Below, one piece after another: positions 44,315 through 56,713 of a stretch of 64,000 bases of DNA. The DNA is from Haematobia irritans (taxonomy: Eukaryota; Arthropoda; Insecta; Diptera; Muscidae). The stretch lies in the NCBI RefSeq assembly GCF_050003625.1, contig NC_134400.1, positions 46,055,096-46,119,095 of the forward strand, read 5' to 3'. Position numbers and translations under genes: made by a program. The notes under the pieces were generated by a model. It did no database searches, was not told the origin of the DNA, and saw only the letters and a program-made list of their open reading frames with translations. Numbering within the stretch: position 1 is the first letter of the stretch; each line of letters begins with the position of its first letter.

Positions 44315-46504
44315 TGTAATGCTGTTTTTTTCTAATTTGGTTGAGCTTTCGATAAAATATACAAGTATAGTAGGGATATGGATCCAAACTATGTAATGTA
44401 CTTGGGTGTGCAAAGTTCCTAAGAACAAAAATAATAAAATAATAAAGCATCAACTTGGTTTGAGTTTAGAACGTACGCACGTGCTTGTTAAGCTAGTCAG
44501 TTCGGGAGATGTGGGCGGGGGTCTTGTTCCAACTGCAAACCTAAACCATTACAAAAAAAAAAAATTCACGTGCGCAATAATTGCCCAAAAAAATCATGAT
44601 TCCTATGGCTTATTTCGGAACATAGATGTTAAGCTCCGGGCCTCTTTACCCACCCATCCTAAATGGTTTTTTTCAGACGGCCAACATATTCATAAAAAAA
44701 AAACCCCAACAACAACCCTTTACCTAAAACGCCTTCCGATTCACATCAACAAAGAATTATTCCATTTTAAAATATTTATTACAAAAAAAAACAAAAACAA
44801 TTCAAGTAGCTAGGTCGCCATTATAATTCTAGGATCTCAATAACCAAATTCAATATATAAATACACATATAGATATCGAGTGGGCGGGGCAATATTCAAA
44901 AAAGTATGGGGACATAACTCTTTTTGTATTTAATTTATTAGTGGGTTAAAGAGACTTAAAAGTGCTTATAGAATACTAAAATTCTCTTAAATCTCTTTGT
45001 ACTGAAAAAAATATATAGTATTTTTTTTTTCTTTTTCTTTTTTTTTTAATTATTTTTTTTTTTTTTTAAATTTAAATCACTAAATAACTTTTCAACATGT
45101 ATCAAAAAAAAATTATAAAAGTCAACTTACGGTTTACATCAGCAGTACAGCATCCAACGTTGCAAGAAGGCCCCCGTGCGATGTTTGATGTTTGCTGGAT
45201 CGAAATAACTATATTTGGTATTTATATGAAATAACTGTGATACATGTTAAGGAGTTAAAGTGGTTGCAAATAAGAACTAGCAAAATTAATAGTAATTGAA
45301 ATTGTTTAGGATAGAATTATAAGAATAAATTGAAATGTTAGGAAAAAAATTGGGTTTTTATCGAAGAAACAACGAAAACTGAAGGTGTTGGAGGGTTTAA
45401 GAAAATTTACGGTGTTGGTTTAGAATAAAATCACTAATAGAGCCGATAATTTTGTACTTAATTAATAAGGACGAAAATTATTGATATGTCAAATTCATGG
45501 TGCAGGGATTCTCTTTCCCAGTTTAAGATTGAACTTTTGTTGAAAATTCTGTCTTCGCCGGGTAGCAATTAAAAATCCATTTAGATCTGCGACAAGAAAC
45601 GTTGTATTTTAAAAACTCCTTCGTAAAAACTTCTCCAATCTCTCGAAAACCCGAGGTCACCTTTTTCCCCACGTGGTCCGGTTTCCACGTTCACGTATTC
45701 TAGCGTGGTGAGGTTTTCCGATGGACACGTTTCAAGGGCACTTCGTCGAGAGACTGCCCTTTTGTATAAATTGTATATTGGCACGGACGAAAGCCTTTAA
45801 AACAAATGGAAATTTTTCCAATTAAATCATAGGTCATATCACTAGGACGAAGTTTAAGTTACCTTTCGTACAAGGCCAAAACTTGTGTGGGTTCGTTTTC
45901 ACGTTAGTGAACAAATTACAGTTTTTCTTGTCTTCTAATTCTAAAGGAAAATCGAAAAAAAACCGTGGGAGTCACTTAAAACTATTCTTTCCGCAGAAAA
46001 AACACAGTGTAGCTACCTTTAAATCTTTTCAGAATAAAATTAAAAAGAATAGTGTATAAAGAATAAAGAATACGCAATTACAATTCTGACACTTTTCGTT
46101 TTATGATCGAATGATCTTGCCGTTGTCTTACTCGTTAGAATTCTTAACTGAAAAGAATCAGTTATGTTGAAGCAAATAATCACACAGCCCCCCGATTAAA
46201 GGCGTTTAAAAAAAAAATAGGAAAAAAAAATGGAAGAAGAATAAAATTGAAATTTCTTGTCTTCTGTCCCTCAATCTGCCTAGCCTATTCACACACTATG
46301 AAATTAGCGGAACAGAAGAGAGTAGCCGTATGTCTCTCAGTGTCTCTTGTGTCAGTGATGGAAATTTGAATCATTGTACTATTCACTATGATGTAAAGAG
46401 TGTAATAGAAAATACTCTCTTGAGTAAGAAATTCAATACCAATGAACAAAGCAAAATAAATAACTGCATAGATTTAACTACAGCCTATGGTATGGTGTAT
46501 TACA
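44315..46504 (-). repeat. 5' LTR of the Gypsy-type element (2190 bp)
   Basis: Same sequence as 38353-40544 apart from homopolymer lengths. Near identity indicates a recent insertion. The promoter would lie in this LTR, but I could not pick a TATA box with confidence. Confidence 0.93.
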
Positions 46505-46750
46505 ATTTGGAAAAAATATTTGTGTTGTTATATCAGGACAAAAGGACATTATTCAAGTCCTTTCAAAATTGTAAGGAGTTTCCGAATTTTCTAACAACAG
46601 TGGAAAAAGGACAAAATTTTGAAAGGACTTGAATAAGGTCCTTTTGTCCTGATATAACAATACATATATTTTTGCCAAATCGAGGGAAGTCTCCTCTTTC
46701 ATTTGCTTTTTATATCAGCATCGTAGGATGAGTAGCAATATATAAAATAT
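46505..46750. repeat. Hairpin element, centre and start of right arm
   Basis: Resumes directly after the LTR element. It contains the centre of the palindrome: GGACAAAAGGACATTATTCA (from ~46536) pairs with TGAATAAGGTCCTTTTGTCC (to ~46652). It then runs into GCATCGTAGGATGAGTA, the complement of the left arm. Split at about 46751 by a family A element. Confidence 0.85.
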
Positions 46751-48850
46751 TTTTATACCTTCCTTCATAGAATGGGGGTATATTAACTTTGTCATTCCGT
46801 TTGTAACACATCGAAATATTGCTCTAAGACCCCATAAAGTACACAGAAAAAAATATCACCAAAATATTTCCAATTAAAAAGTTAATTGAATTTGAAATTT
46901 TTTCAATTAATAAATTAATTGGTACAATTAACTTTTTAATCAAGATAGAAACATTAAGTTAATTAAGTCAATGATTGAAAATTTTTAAATTTTTAATTAA
47001 AAAGTTAATTGATACAATTAACTTTTAATCAAATTCGGAGGACTAAGTCAGTTTATGATGATGATGAACATTTTTTTAAATTTTTAATTAATTTTTTTTT
47101 CAAACAATCAATTGTTAATCCAAATAAAAATTCTAAGCCAATTCAGAATTTAATTGAAAATAGTTACCTTCTTTTAATTAATAAATTAATTGAGTTTTGC
47201 AATCAACATCAATTAAATTTTTAATTGAATCAATTAAAAAATTAATTGAAATATGGCAATGGAAACAATTAATTTTTTAATCAAGAATTTTTTCTATGCC
47301 CAATTAAAACTGTGATTGATACTATCATTTTCATGATTGAAGACATTTCAATTAAAAAATTAATTGGATCAATTAATTTCGTGATTGAATCAGAAAAAAA
47401 AATTTTTTGTGTGTATATATATTCTGGGTCGTGGTGAAATTCTGAGTCGATCTGAGCATGTCCGTCCGTCCGTCTGTTCAAATCAAGCTAACTTCCGAAC
47501 GAAACAAACTATCGACTTGAAACTTGGCACAAGTAGTTGTTATTGATGTAGGTCGGATGGTATTGCAAATGGGCCATATCGGTCCACTTTTACGTATAGC
47601 CCCCATATAAACCAACCCCCAAATTTGGCTTGCGATTGCTCTAAGAGAAGCAAATTTCATCCGATCCGGCTGAAATTTGGTACATGGTGTTAGTATATGG
47701 TCTCTAACAACCATGCAAAAATTGGTCCATATCGGTCCACTTTTTCGTATAACCCCCATATAAACGGACCCCCAAATTTGGCTTGCGATCGCTCTAAGAG
47801 AAGCAAATTCCATCCGATCCGCATGTTAGTATATGGCCTCTAACAACCATGCAAAAATTGGTCCATATCGGTCTATATTTACATATAGCCCCCATATAAA
47901 CCGATCCCCCGATTTGGCTTGCGGAGCCTCTAAGAGAAGCAAATTTCATCCGATCCGGCTGAAATTTGGTACATGTTGTTAGTATATGGTCTTTAACAAC
48001 CATGCAAAAATTGGTCCACATCGGTCCATAATTATATATAGCCCCCATTTAAAGCGATCCCCCGATTTGTCTTGGGGATCCTCTAAGAGAAGCAAATGTC
48101 ATCCGATCCGGCTGAAATTTGGTACATGGTATTGGTATATTTTCTCTAATGACCAGGCAAAAGTTGGTCCACATCGGTACATAATTATATATAGCCCCCA
48201 TATAAACCGATCCCCCGATTTGGCTTGCGGAGCCTCTAAGAAACGAAAATTTCATCCGTTCCGGCTGAAATTTGGTACATGGTGTTGGTATATGTTCTCT
48301 AATGACCATGCAAAAATTGGTCCATATCGGTCCATAATTATATATGGACCTATATAAATCGATTCACAGATTTGTCCTCCGGAGCCTCTTGGAGGAGCAA
48401 AATTCATCTGATCCGGTTGAAATTTGCAACGTGGTGTTAGAATAAGGCCGCTAATATCCATGCCAAAATTGGTCCATATCGGTCTATAGTTATATATAGC
48501 CGATCCCCAATCACACAAAAATTGGTCCGTATCGGTTCATATTCATGGTTGCCACTCGAGCCAAAAATAATCTACCAAAATTTTATTTTATGGAAAACAT
48601 TGTCAAAATGTTATTTCTATAGAAAATTTTGTCAAAATTTTATTTCTATAGAAAATTTTGTAAAAATTGTATTTCTATAGAAAATTTTGTAAAAATTTTA
48701 TTTCTATAGAAAATTTTTTCCAAATTTTATTTCTATTAAAATTTTTTTCCAAATTGTACTTCTATAGAAAATGTTGTCAAAATTTTATTTTGTCAAAATT
48801 TTATTTCTATAGAAATTTTAAACTTAATTATATACGTATTTAATCGGCCT
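46751..48850 (-). mobile_element. Family A element (outer), part 1
   Basis: Begins TTTTATACCTTCCTTCATAG, then the A 3' region, a MITE at 46842-47413, reverse 153-bp units, linker and 29-bp repeats (48560-48830). It stops at ATACGTATTTAATCGGCCTT, where a second A element is inserted. The rest of its 5' end is at 50918-51119. Confidence 0.88.
46842..47413 (+). mobile_element. 572-bp MITE with CACAGAAAAAAA ends (TA target)
   Basis: Ends CACAGAAAAAAAT and ATTTTTTGTGTG are inverted. The A-element sequence AAAG-TATATATATTC is split with a TA duplication. The interior is built from short inverted motifs such as AATTAATAAATTAATTG. No coding capacity. Confidence 0.88.
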
Positions 48851-50917
48851 TTTTATACCCTCCATCATAGAATGGGGGTATATTAACTTTGTCATTCCGT
48901 TTGTAACACATCGAAATATTGCTCTAAGACCCCATAAAGTATATATATTCTGGGTCGTGGTGAAATTCTGAGTCGATCTAAGCATGTCCGTCCGTCCGTC
49001 CGTCCGTCCGTCTGTTGAAATCACGCTAACTTCCGAACGAAACAAGCTATCGACTTGAAACTTGGCATAAGTAGTTGTTATCGATGTAGGTCGGATGGTA
49101 TTGAAAATGGGCCATATCGGTCCACTTTTACGTATAGCCCCCATATAAAGGGACCCTCAGATTTGGCTTGTGGAGCCTCTAACGGAAGCATATTTCATCC
49201 GAACCATAATTATATATAGCCCCCATATAAACCGATCCCCAGATTTGGCTTGCGGAGCCTAAAAGAGAAGAAAATTTCATCCGATCCGGCTGAAATTTGG
49301 TACATGATGTTGGTATATGGTCTCTAACAACCATGCAAAAATTGGTCCATATCGGTCCTTAATTATATATAGCCCCCATATAAACCGATGCCCAGATTTG
49401 GCTTGTGGAGCCTCTAAGAGAAGCAAATTTCATCCAATCCGGCTGAAATTTGGTACATAGTGTTGGTATATGGTCTCTACCAATCATGCAAAAATTGGTC
49501 CACATCGGTCCATAATTATATATAGCCTCCATATAAACCGATCCCCAGATTTGGTTGCGGAGCCTCAAAGAGAAGCAAATTTCATCCGATCCATCTGAAA
49601 TTTGGTACATGATGTTGGTATATGGTCTCTAACAACAGTGCAAAAATTGGTCCACATCGGTCCATAATTATATATAGCCCCCATATAAACCGATCCCCAG
49701 ATTTGGCTTGCGAAGCCTCAAAGAGAAGCAAATTGCATCCGATCCGGCTGAAATTTGGTACATGGTATTGGTATATGGTCTCTAACAACCGTGCAAAAAT
49801 TTGTCCACATCGGTCCATAATTATATATAGCGCCCATATAAACCGATCCCCAGATTTGGGTTGCGGAGCCTCAAAGAGAAACAAATTTCATCCGATCCGC
49901 CTGAAATTTGGTACATGATGTTGGTATATGGTCTCTAACAATCATGCAAAAATTGGTCCACATTGGTTCATAATTATATATAGCCCCCATATAAACAGAT
50001 CCCCAGATTTGGCTTGCGAAGTCTCCAAGAGAAGCAAATTTCATCCAATCCGGTTGTAATTTGGAACATGGTGTTAGTATATGATCTTTAACAACCGTGC
50101 CAGAATTGGTCCATATCGGTCCATAATTATATATAGCCCCCATATAAAACGTTCTCCAGATTTGACCTCCGGAGCCTCTTGGAGGAGCAAAATTCATCCG
50201 ATCCGGTTCAAATTAGGAACGTGGTGTTAGTATATGGTCGCTAACAACCATACCATAATTGGTCCAATCACACAAAAATTGGTCCATATCGGTTCATAAT
50301 CATGGTTGCCACTAGAGCCAAAAATAATCTACCAAATTTTATTTCTGTAGAAAATCTTGTCAACATTTTATTTCTATAAAACATTTTGTCAAAATTTTAT
50401 TTCTAGAGAAAATTTTGTTAAAATTTTATTCGGTTCATAATAAAATTTTCATCATAGTCAAAATTTTATTTCTATAGAAAATTTTGTTCAAATATTATTC
50501 GGTTCATAATCATGGTTGCCACTCGAGCCAAAAATAATCTACCAAGATTTTATTTCTATAGAAAATTTTGTTAAAATTTTATTTCTGTAGAAATTTTTGT
50601 CAAAATTTTCTTTCTATAGAAAATTTTGTGAAAATTTTATTTCTATAGAAAATTTTGTTAAAATTTTATTTCTGTAGAAAATTTTGTCAAAATTTTATGG
50701 ATCGATCTTTTTTGATTTAATATATACCACGTATGGACTTACATACAATTTAGAAGATGGTGCTGGAGGTTTTAAGATACCTTGCCATCGGCAAGCGTTA
50801 CCGCAACTTAAGTAATTCGATTGTGGATGGCAGTGTTTAGAAGAAGTTTCTACGCAATCCATGATGGAGGGTACATAAGCTTCGGCCTGGCCGAACTTAC
50901 GGCCGTATATACTTGTT
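48851..50917 (-). mobile_element. Family A element (inner), complete, nested in another A
   Basis: Begins TTTTATACCCTCCATCATAG and ends CCGTATATACTTGTTTC, and lies between the two halves of the outer A element. It has about seven reverse 153-bp units, then a duplicated linker (about 50298 and 50505) with 29-bp repeats (50330-50700). The duplicated linker matches the copy at 32240-33849. Confidence 0.9.
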
Positions 50918-51119
50918 TCGTTTAATATATACCACGTATGGACTATGTGGTATATATTACGGTGTTAGGAAGTTTTAAGATACCTTGCCAACGGCAAGTG
51001 TTACCGCAACCCAAGTAATTCGATTGTGGATGACAGTCTTCAGTAGAAGTTTCTACGCAATCCATGGTGGAGGGTACATAAGCTTCGGCCTGGCCGAACT
51101 TACGGCCGTATATACTTGT
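50918..51119 (-). mobile_element. Family A element (outer), 5' end
   Basis: GTTTAATATATACCACGTATGG to GGCCTGGCCGAACTTACGGC and CGTATATACTTGTT. It completes the outer copy that starts at 46751. Confidence 0.88.
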
Positions 51120-51258
51120 TTTTTATTTAAATGTCCTTTAAAACTTTAAAGTCCTCTAAAAAGGACAAATGACCAGAGAATGAAAAACTGTAAACGCAGT
51201 TTTACTCCGGAGAGCCTCTAGTTTCACGTCTATAAGGTTTTGCTCATGTGTTAAAATT
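51120..51258. repeat. Hairpin element, end of right arm
   Basis: TTTAAATGTCCTTTAAAACT, GTAAACGCAGTTTTACTCC and TTGCTCATGTGTTAAAATTA are the reverse complement of 38150-38280. Confidence 0.85.
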
Positions 51259-53584
51259 AGTGTTGTACAGTGTAATAATTAATTTGGAAAAGAAGAAGCA
51301 GAAGAAGTTATTTTACAAATAACTTTCGATTTAAAAAAACTAATTTTACAATGTTGCATTTTATTTTTTGGAACATAGTAATTAATTCTTGTGATTCCAT
51401 TCGTTGCTACCACGGTACTATACATGTTGGTTGAAGTGCTAGTGCTTGTTTTGCATCTTGTTTTGTGTTTATTATCCCGATGCCCAGTACAAATGAAACG
51501 ATTTTAAAATGTAATTCACCAAATAAAGCGTTTAATTTTGTTAATATTTGTGTTTAATTTTCATGTTATTTACATTATTTATATTCTACCATATAGTATC
51601 AAGCGACTAGATGTTGGTTGCTAGTTTATTACGGAAATACAACTTCATGTCATACTTTGTTTTATCAATCGATCAGATTACATTTTTAAATAATAATCCT
51701 ATTCACTTTTGTATTATAAATTCACAAAAATCAGTTTAATAAATAAACTATTTCTTAATTTACAATTCAAATGGTGCCGTGTTATGAAAATACTGACTTC
51801 GCGGTTTACGTCGGTTTTTAACATTTTATTTTTCCTTTTGCAATTGATCTGCTACTCCTTTGATCCATTGTATATTTTCGGAACAAGAATATGATCCGTG
51901 TTTGCGTTATAAACCCACACAAATAGTTTTATTAAATAAATTATTTCTTAATTCACATTGCAAATGGTGCTATGCTATAAACGGCAGATTTTCAACTAAA
52001 AAAAAAACAAAAAAACTTGAAAAAAATTTCGCTAGTTTTTTTTGGCATTTTTTTGCTATGTATGGAGTTTCAACGCGAAAACCGAACAGAGTACCGGCCT
52101 TAAGAAATAATCTCTCAGTTAAAAAAAAAAATCAAGAAGACCCAGCGAGGCGTGCCGGGTTCGGCTTCGAATTTATACAAAATTTTGAGTAATTTCCTAA
52201 TGACTTAAATTTTTTGATAATTCTTAATAAAATATTTGATTAATTCCTTTATGACAAAGAGCGTCACATTTTGTGTCACTTTTTGTCTAAAATATATTAA
52301 TTGTGCCAATTTTTATTTCAAATGACACCTTCTTGTCATTTTTCTCAATGGAAATGCTGACTATAATTTTTAATAACATAGTTAAGCTCGAAATTTTTTT
52401 TATTGAAAAAAAAAAAAAATCGATTAAATTTTTATTACTTAATGCCTCTACGCCACTCTTCGTTTTTATGGATATTGTCATAAAATGATTGAAAATATAA
52501 CAAATAATAGCCTATCACTTTCCGGCACACATGCATGAACAATAATCATTATTAAATGGCTCAAAATTATGGTTTTTCGCTTAACTATGGGGTATATGTA
52601 ATCAATACCTCTATTCACAGTGACAGCTCAAAGGACATGTGTACATTCAAAATTCCACAGAAACATCCCCCCTTTTGTTGCAGCCTCAGTCAACAAAATG
52701 AAGCTGTGTTAATTGCCACAATTAAAGGTTACACTTCGCTCACACAAATAATAGCCAATCAATGCCAAAAAAAAAAAAAACAACAACAAGCATGGCACAT
52801 GAATAGCAGTCATTAAAAGATTTTTGCATGCAAATGGCTGTAATATAGGGAAACTTATATATATATATATATTTTTTTGATAAGGATATGCACAATATTT
52901 TGTTTTTATGACAACAAACTTTTCGTTTCTTATTTTTTATTAACATACAATATAAAATCCCATTTTCTTTAATGGAATTGGCCATGGTATTTTTTATTTT
53001 GTCTCGTCCCAGGCTTTGAAAACTCAACCCTCATTGCACTCTGAAGTGTCTCATAACAATTTTACACACCCCCATCCACATGAAGTGATTTTCGTTGTAG
53101 TAATTTTTGTTTTTTTTTTCTTTTGTTGTATAATCGAGCACGAAATCCATGCGACATACACGTGCCTCTCTAGCCTTTAACATCTCTCATTTATACACTC
53201 ACACAGCCATGCACACACAGATCATTTGTCACAAGTATGGCATGTGGGTAGTTAATGGGCAAATCAAGCGTGCAGAAATGCATATGGCCTTTGCAAAAAA
53301 CCCAAAAGAAAATCACATGTATGATTTGACTTTTATCCTATATCCGGGATAAGGATTTATTCTTAGGTCACTAAAGGATCTTGGAATACGTGTTGAAGGA
53401 GAAATTTTACAAAGCAAAAACTTAAAGCAAAGATTTCTTGTAGATTTTATAGCATTTGCGTTTTGCCAAAAACAATTTCTGATATTAAAAATTACTCCCC
53501 TTGTTGGATGTTGTTATATTAGCTTTGTTGTTGAATTGTAAATCATATCATATAAATATTGAGCTGTAATTTCTATACACACTA
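51259..53584. other. fz intron, no gene seen
   Basis: AT-rich intron. A degenerate direct repeat lies at about 51705-51780 and 51895-51980 (TTTAATAAATAAACTATTTCTTAA versus the same with small changes, then CAAATGGTGC). No exon was recognised. Confidence 0.6.
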
Positions 53585-54890
53585 AAGGGTGATACGGTCA
53601 AAATTTGGTCAATATAAACTTGACGTATTTCTTTCAATTTTGCATTTAAAAAACCTGAACACTCCCCATTTTGAAGGTGTGTGTGTGTGTAGAATGTTGC
53701 TCCTATTTTGATTTTGGAATTCACTCTTCAGTTGTCAAAATGCCGTCCAAGCAAGAATAGCAGCGTATCAAAATTTTGCTCGCGCATCGCGAAAATCCGA
53801 GCTACTCGCACGCAAAGCTGGCAAAATCGCTAAAAGTTGCCAAAACAACCGTTACAAATGTAATTAAAGTGTTTGGGGAACGTTTGTCGACAGCCAGGAA
53901 GTCTGGATCGGGAGGAAATCGAAAACCGGAAGCCGCTGAGACGACGCTGAGAGAGTTGCCGGTAGTTTCAAGCGAACCCCTAACGTCTCTCTCGGAGATG
54001 CCGCAAATAAGCTGGGTGTATCGTCTACAACCGTGCATCGAGCCAAAAAACGAGCCGGACTATCGACTTACAAGAAGGTAGTGACTCCAAATCGCGATGA
54101 TAAACAAAATACGACGGCCAAAGCGCGATCCCGGAGGCTGTACACGACGATGCTGACGAAGTTTGACTGCGTGGTAATGAACGACGAAACCTACATCAAA
54201 GCCGACTACAAGCAGCTTCCGGGACAGGAGTTTTATACGGCAAAAGGAAGAGGAAAGGTAGCAGATATTTTCAAGCACATAAAACTGTCAAAGTTTGCAC
54301 AGAAATATCTGGTTTGTCAAGCCATCTGTACCTGTGGCTTGAAAAGCAGCATTTTCATAGCTTCCGGGACTGTCAACCAAGAAATTTACGTGAAAGAGTG
54401 TTTGAATAAACGTCTGCTGCCTTTCCTGAAGAAACACGGTTGTTCCGCACTGTTTTGGCCGGATTTGGCATCTTGCCATTACGGTAAAAAGGCCATGGAG
54501 TGGTACGCCGCCAACAACGTGCAGGTGGTTCCCAAGGACAAGAACCCTCCCAACACGCCAGAGCTCCGCCCAATTGAGAAATACTGGGCTATTGTCAAGC
54601 GGAACCTAAAGAAGACAAAAAAAAAACTGCTAAGGACGAGCAGCAGTTCAAGGCAAACTGGCTTTCTGCGGCGAAGAAGGTGGACAAGGTGGCTGTACAA
54701 AATCTGATGGCAGGTGCCAAGCGTGAGGCCCGGCAGTTCGGATTTGGAAAAGTGAAAGCCTAACTGAATATTTTTCCTGAATTTTATACTAATTGAACTT
54801 GAAAAAGAAATTTAATTTGATTTTTTAAATAAACGATTTCACCGATTTACACGCGTTTTCCCTTGACCAAATTTTGACCGTATCACCCTT
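53585..54890 (+). mobile_element. DD37E Tc1/mariner-type transposon, full length (1306 bp)
   Basis: Perfect 28-bp terminal inverted repeats (53585-53612 and 54863-54890, starting AAGGGTGATACGGTCAA), flanked by TA at 53583-53584 and 54891-54892. It holds a mutated transposase gene. Same family as the truncated copy at 6702-7757. Confidence 0.95.
53740..54763 (+). pseudogene. DD37E transposase with nonsense and frameshift mutations
   Basis: The start ATG at 53740 is followed by a TAG at codon 7, where the other copy has GAG. A two-base insertion near 53946 (GACGCTGAGAG versus GACAAAGAG) shifts the frame after the first HTH. The catalytic part is open from about 54033: VVMNDETY, FWPDLASCHYG and RPIEKYW with 37 residues between the last two acidic positions. 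A ten-A run near 54617-54626 shifts the frame again just before the C terminus; the expected stop is TAA at 54761-54763. The copies therefore carry different lesions and neither can make a full transposase. Confidence 0.9.
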
Positions 54891-55234
54891 TAAACACATT
54901 GTTTGTTGTAATGTGGATGATTGTGCAGCTGAAATTTTAGGCAATTAAATGTACACAATATTGAGAACAGATTTCATTGAAATAAAAAAATTTAAACAAG
55001 TATATACCGCCGTAAGTTCGGCCAGGCCGAAGCTTATGTACCCTCCACCATGGATTGCGTAGAAACTTCTTCTAAACACACTGCCATCCACAATTGAATT
55101 ACTTGGGTTGCATTAACGCTTGCCGATGACAAAGTATCTTAAAACCTCCTAACACCGTCTACTAAATTATAAGTAAGTCCATACGTGGTATATACTAAAT
55201 TAACAAAAGACCCACTAAATACGTATATAATTCA

Positions 55235-55528
55235 TTTTGACAAAATTTTCTATAGAAATAAAATTTTGAAAAAATTTTCTATAGAAATAAAATTTTGACA
55301 AAATTTTCTATAGAAATAAAATTTTGACAAAATTTTCTATAGAAATAAAATTTTGACAAAATTTTCTATAGAAATAAAATTTCAATAAAATTTTCTATAG
55401 AAATAAAGTTTTGACAAAATTTTCTATAGAAATGAAATTTTAACAAAATTTTCTATAGAAATAAAATTTTGACAAAATTTTCCATAGAAATAAAATTTTG
55501 ACAAAATTATCTATAGAAATAAAATTTT
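55235..55528 (+). repeat. 29-bp tandem array (regular copies)
   Basis: About ten near-perfect copies of TTTTGACAAAATTTTCTATA plus GAAATAAAA. Confidence 0.95.
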
Positions 55529-56379
55529 GGTAGATTATTTTTGGCTCGAGTGGCACACATGATTATGAACCGATATGGTACATAATTTTTGTGTGATTGG
55601 GGATCGGCTATATATAACTATAGAGCGATATGGATCAATTTTGGAATGGGTGTTAGCGGCCATATACCAACACCACGTTTCAAATTTGAACCGGATCGGA
55701 TGAATTTTGCTCCTCCAAGCGGCTCCGGAGGTCAAATCTGGAGAACGGTTTATAAGGAGGCTATATATAATTATGGACCAATATGGACCAATTCTGACAG
55801 GGTTGTTAGGGACCAATACTAACGTCATGCACCAAATTTCAGCCGGATCGGATGAAATTTGTTTCTCTTTGAGCTTCCGCAAGCCAAATCTGGGGATCGG
55901 TTTATATGGGGGCTATATATAATTATGAACCGATATGGATGTTATAGACGATATACTAACAACACATACCAAATTTCAACCGGATCGGATGAATTTTGCT
56001 CCTCCAAGAGGCTCAGGAGGTCAAATCTGTGGATCGGTTTATATGGGGGCTATATATAGTTATGGACCGATATGGATTTTTGCATGGTTGTTATAGACGA
56101 TATACTAACACCACATTCCACATTTCAATCGGATCGGATGAATTTTGCTCCTCCAAGAAGCTCTGCAAACCAAAATTGGGGTCGGTTTATATGGGGGCAA
56201 TACGAAAAAGTGGTCTGATATGACCCATTTGCAATACCATCCGACCTACATCAATAACAACTACTTATGCCAAGTTTCAAGTCGATAGCTTGTTTCGTTT
56301 GGAAGTTAGCGTGATTTCAACAGACGGACGGACGGACATGCTCAAATCGACTCAGAATTTCACCACGACCCAGAATATG

Positions 56380-56611
56380 CACAGTCTCACATAAGTTTAC
56401 ATACCCTTGAGGTTTTTACCTTATAACTAAACATGTTTCTTGTTGTTGTTTATAATCCAGACTAAAAACATCTTCTTGAAAATGGACAAATACTTTGTTT
56501 TTTCAAATTAATTTACAAAATCTAAAGCATATATATGCATATTTTATTATATTTTAATAATTAAAGAAAATACAATTTCTTAAACCGTATGTAAACTTGT
56601 GTAAGACTGTG
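56380..56611. mobile_element. Small Tc1-type MITE (232 bp)
   Basis: Inverted ends CACAGTCTCACATAAGTTTA.. and ..TAAACTTGTGTAAGACTGTG pair over about 25 bp. It interrupts the A-element motif AGAATATATATACTTTATG at a TA. No coding capacity. Confidence 0.85.
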
Positions 56612-56713
56612 TATATACTGCATGGGGTCTTAGAGCAATATTTCGATGTGTTACAAATGGAATGACAAAGTTAATCTTATGGTGGAGGGTATAAAAATTT
56701 AAATAAATGAAAG

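Larger units (their letters stand above)
38353..46504 (-). mobile_element. Gypsy-type LTR retrotransposon (Osvaldo/Ulysses-like), 8.15 kb
   Basis: Two nearly identical LTRs (38353-40544 and 44315-46504) start TGTAAT and end ATTACA. They are flanked by the 4-bp duplication ATTT (38349-38352, 46505-46508). The coding strand is minus, so the 5' LTR is the right one. The primer site next to it (44291-44310) matches the 3' end of tRNA-Lys. Long ~2.2-kb LTRs plus a tRNA-Lys primer suggest the Osvaldo/Ulysses group (inference). The internal part is only 3.77 kb: a RING-H2 ORF, then RT, RNase H and integrase. Gag zinc knuckles, protease and env were not found. Pol carries a frameshift, so this copy is defective. 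Confidence 0.92.
54996..56697 (+). mobile_element. Family A element, left arm of the second palindrome
   Basis: Starts ACAAGTATATACCGCCGTAA with the GGCCAGGCCGAA hairpin, then the most regular 29-bp array in the window (about 55235-55528), linker, 153-bp units (some shortened) and the 3' end GGTGGAGGGTATAAAA. A small MITE splits the 3' region at 56380-56611. The ATACCCCCATCC block before the end is deleted. Confidence 0.9.

Noticed and set aside
53149..53352. 67-codon ORF in intron DNA
   Set aside because: No recognisable domain, no splice or promoter signals, AT-rich context.
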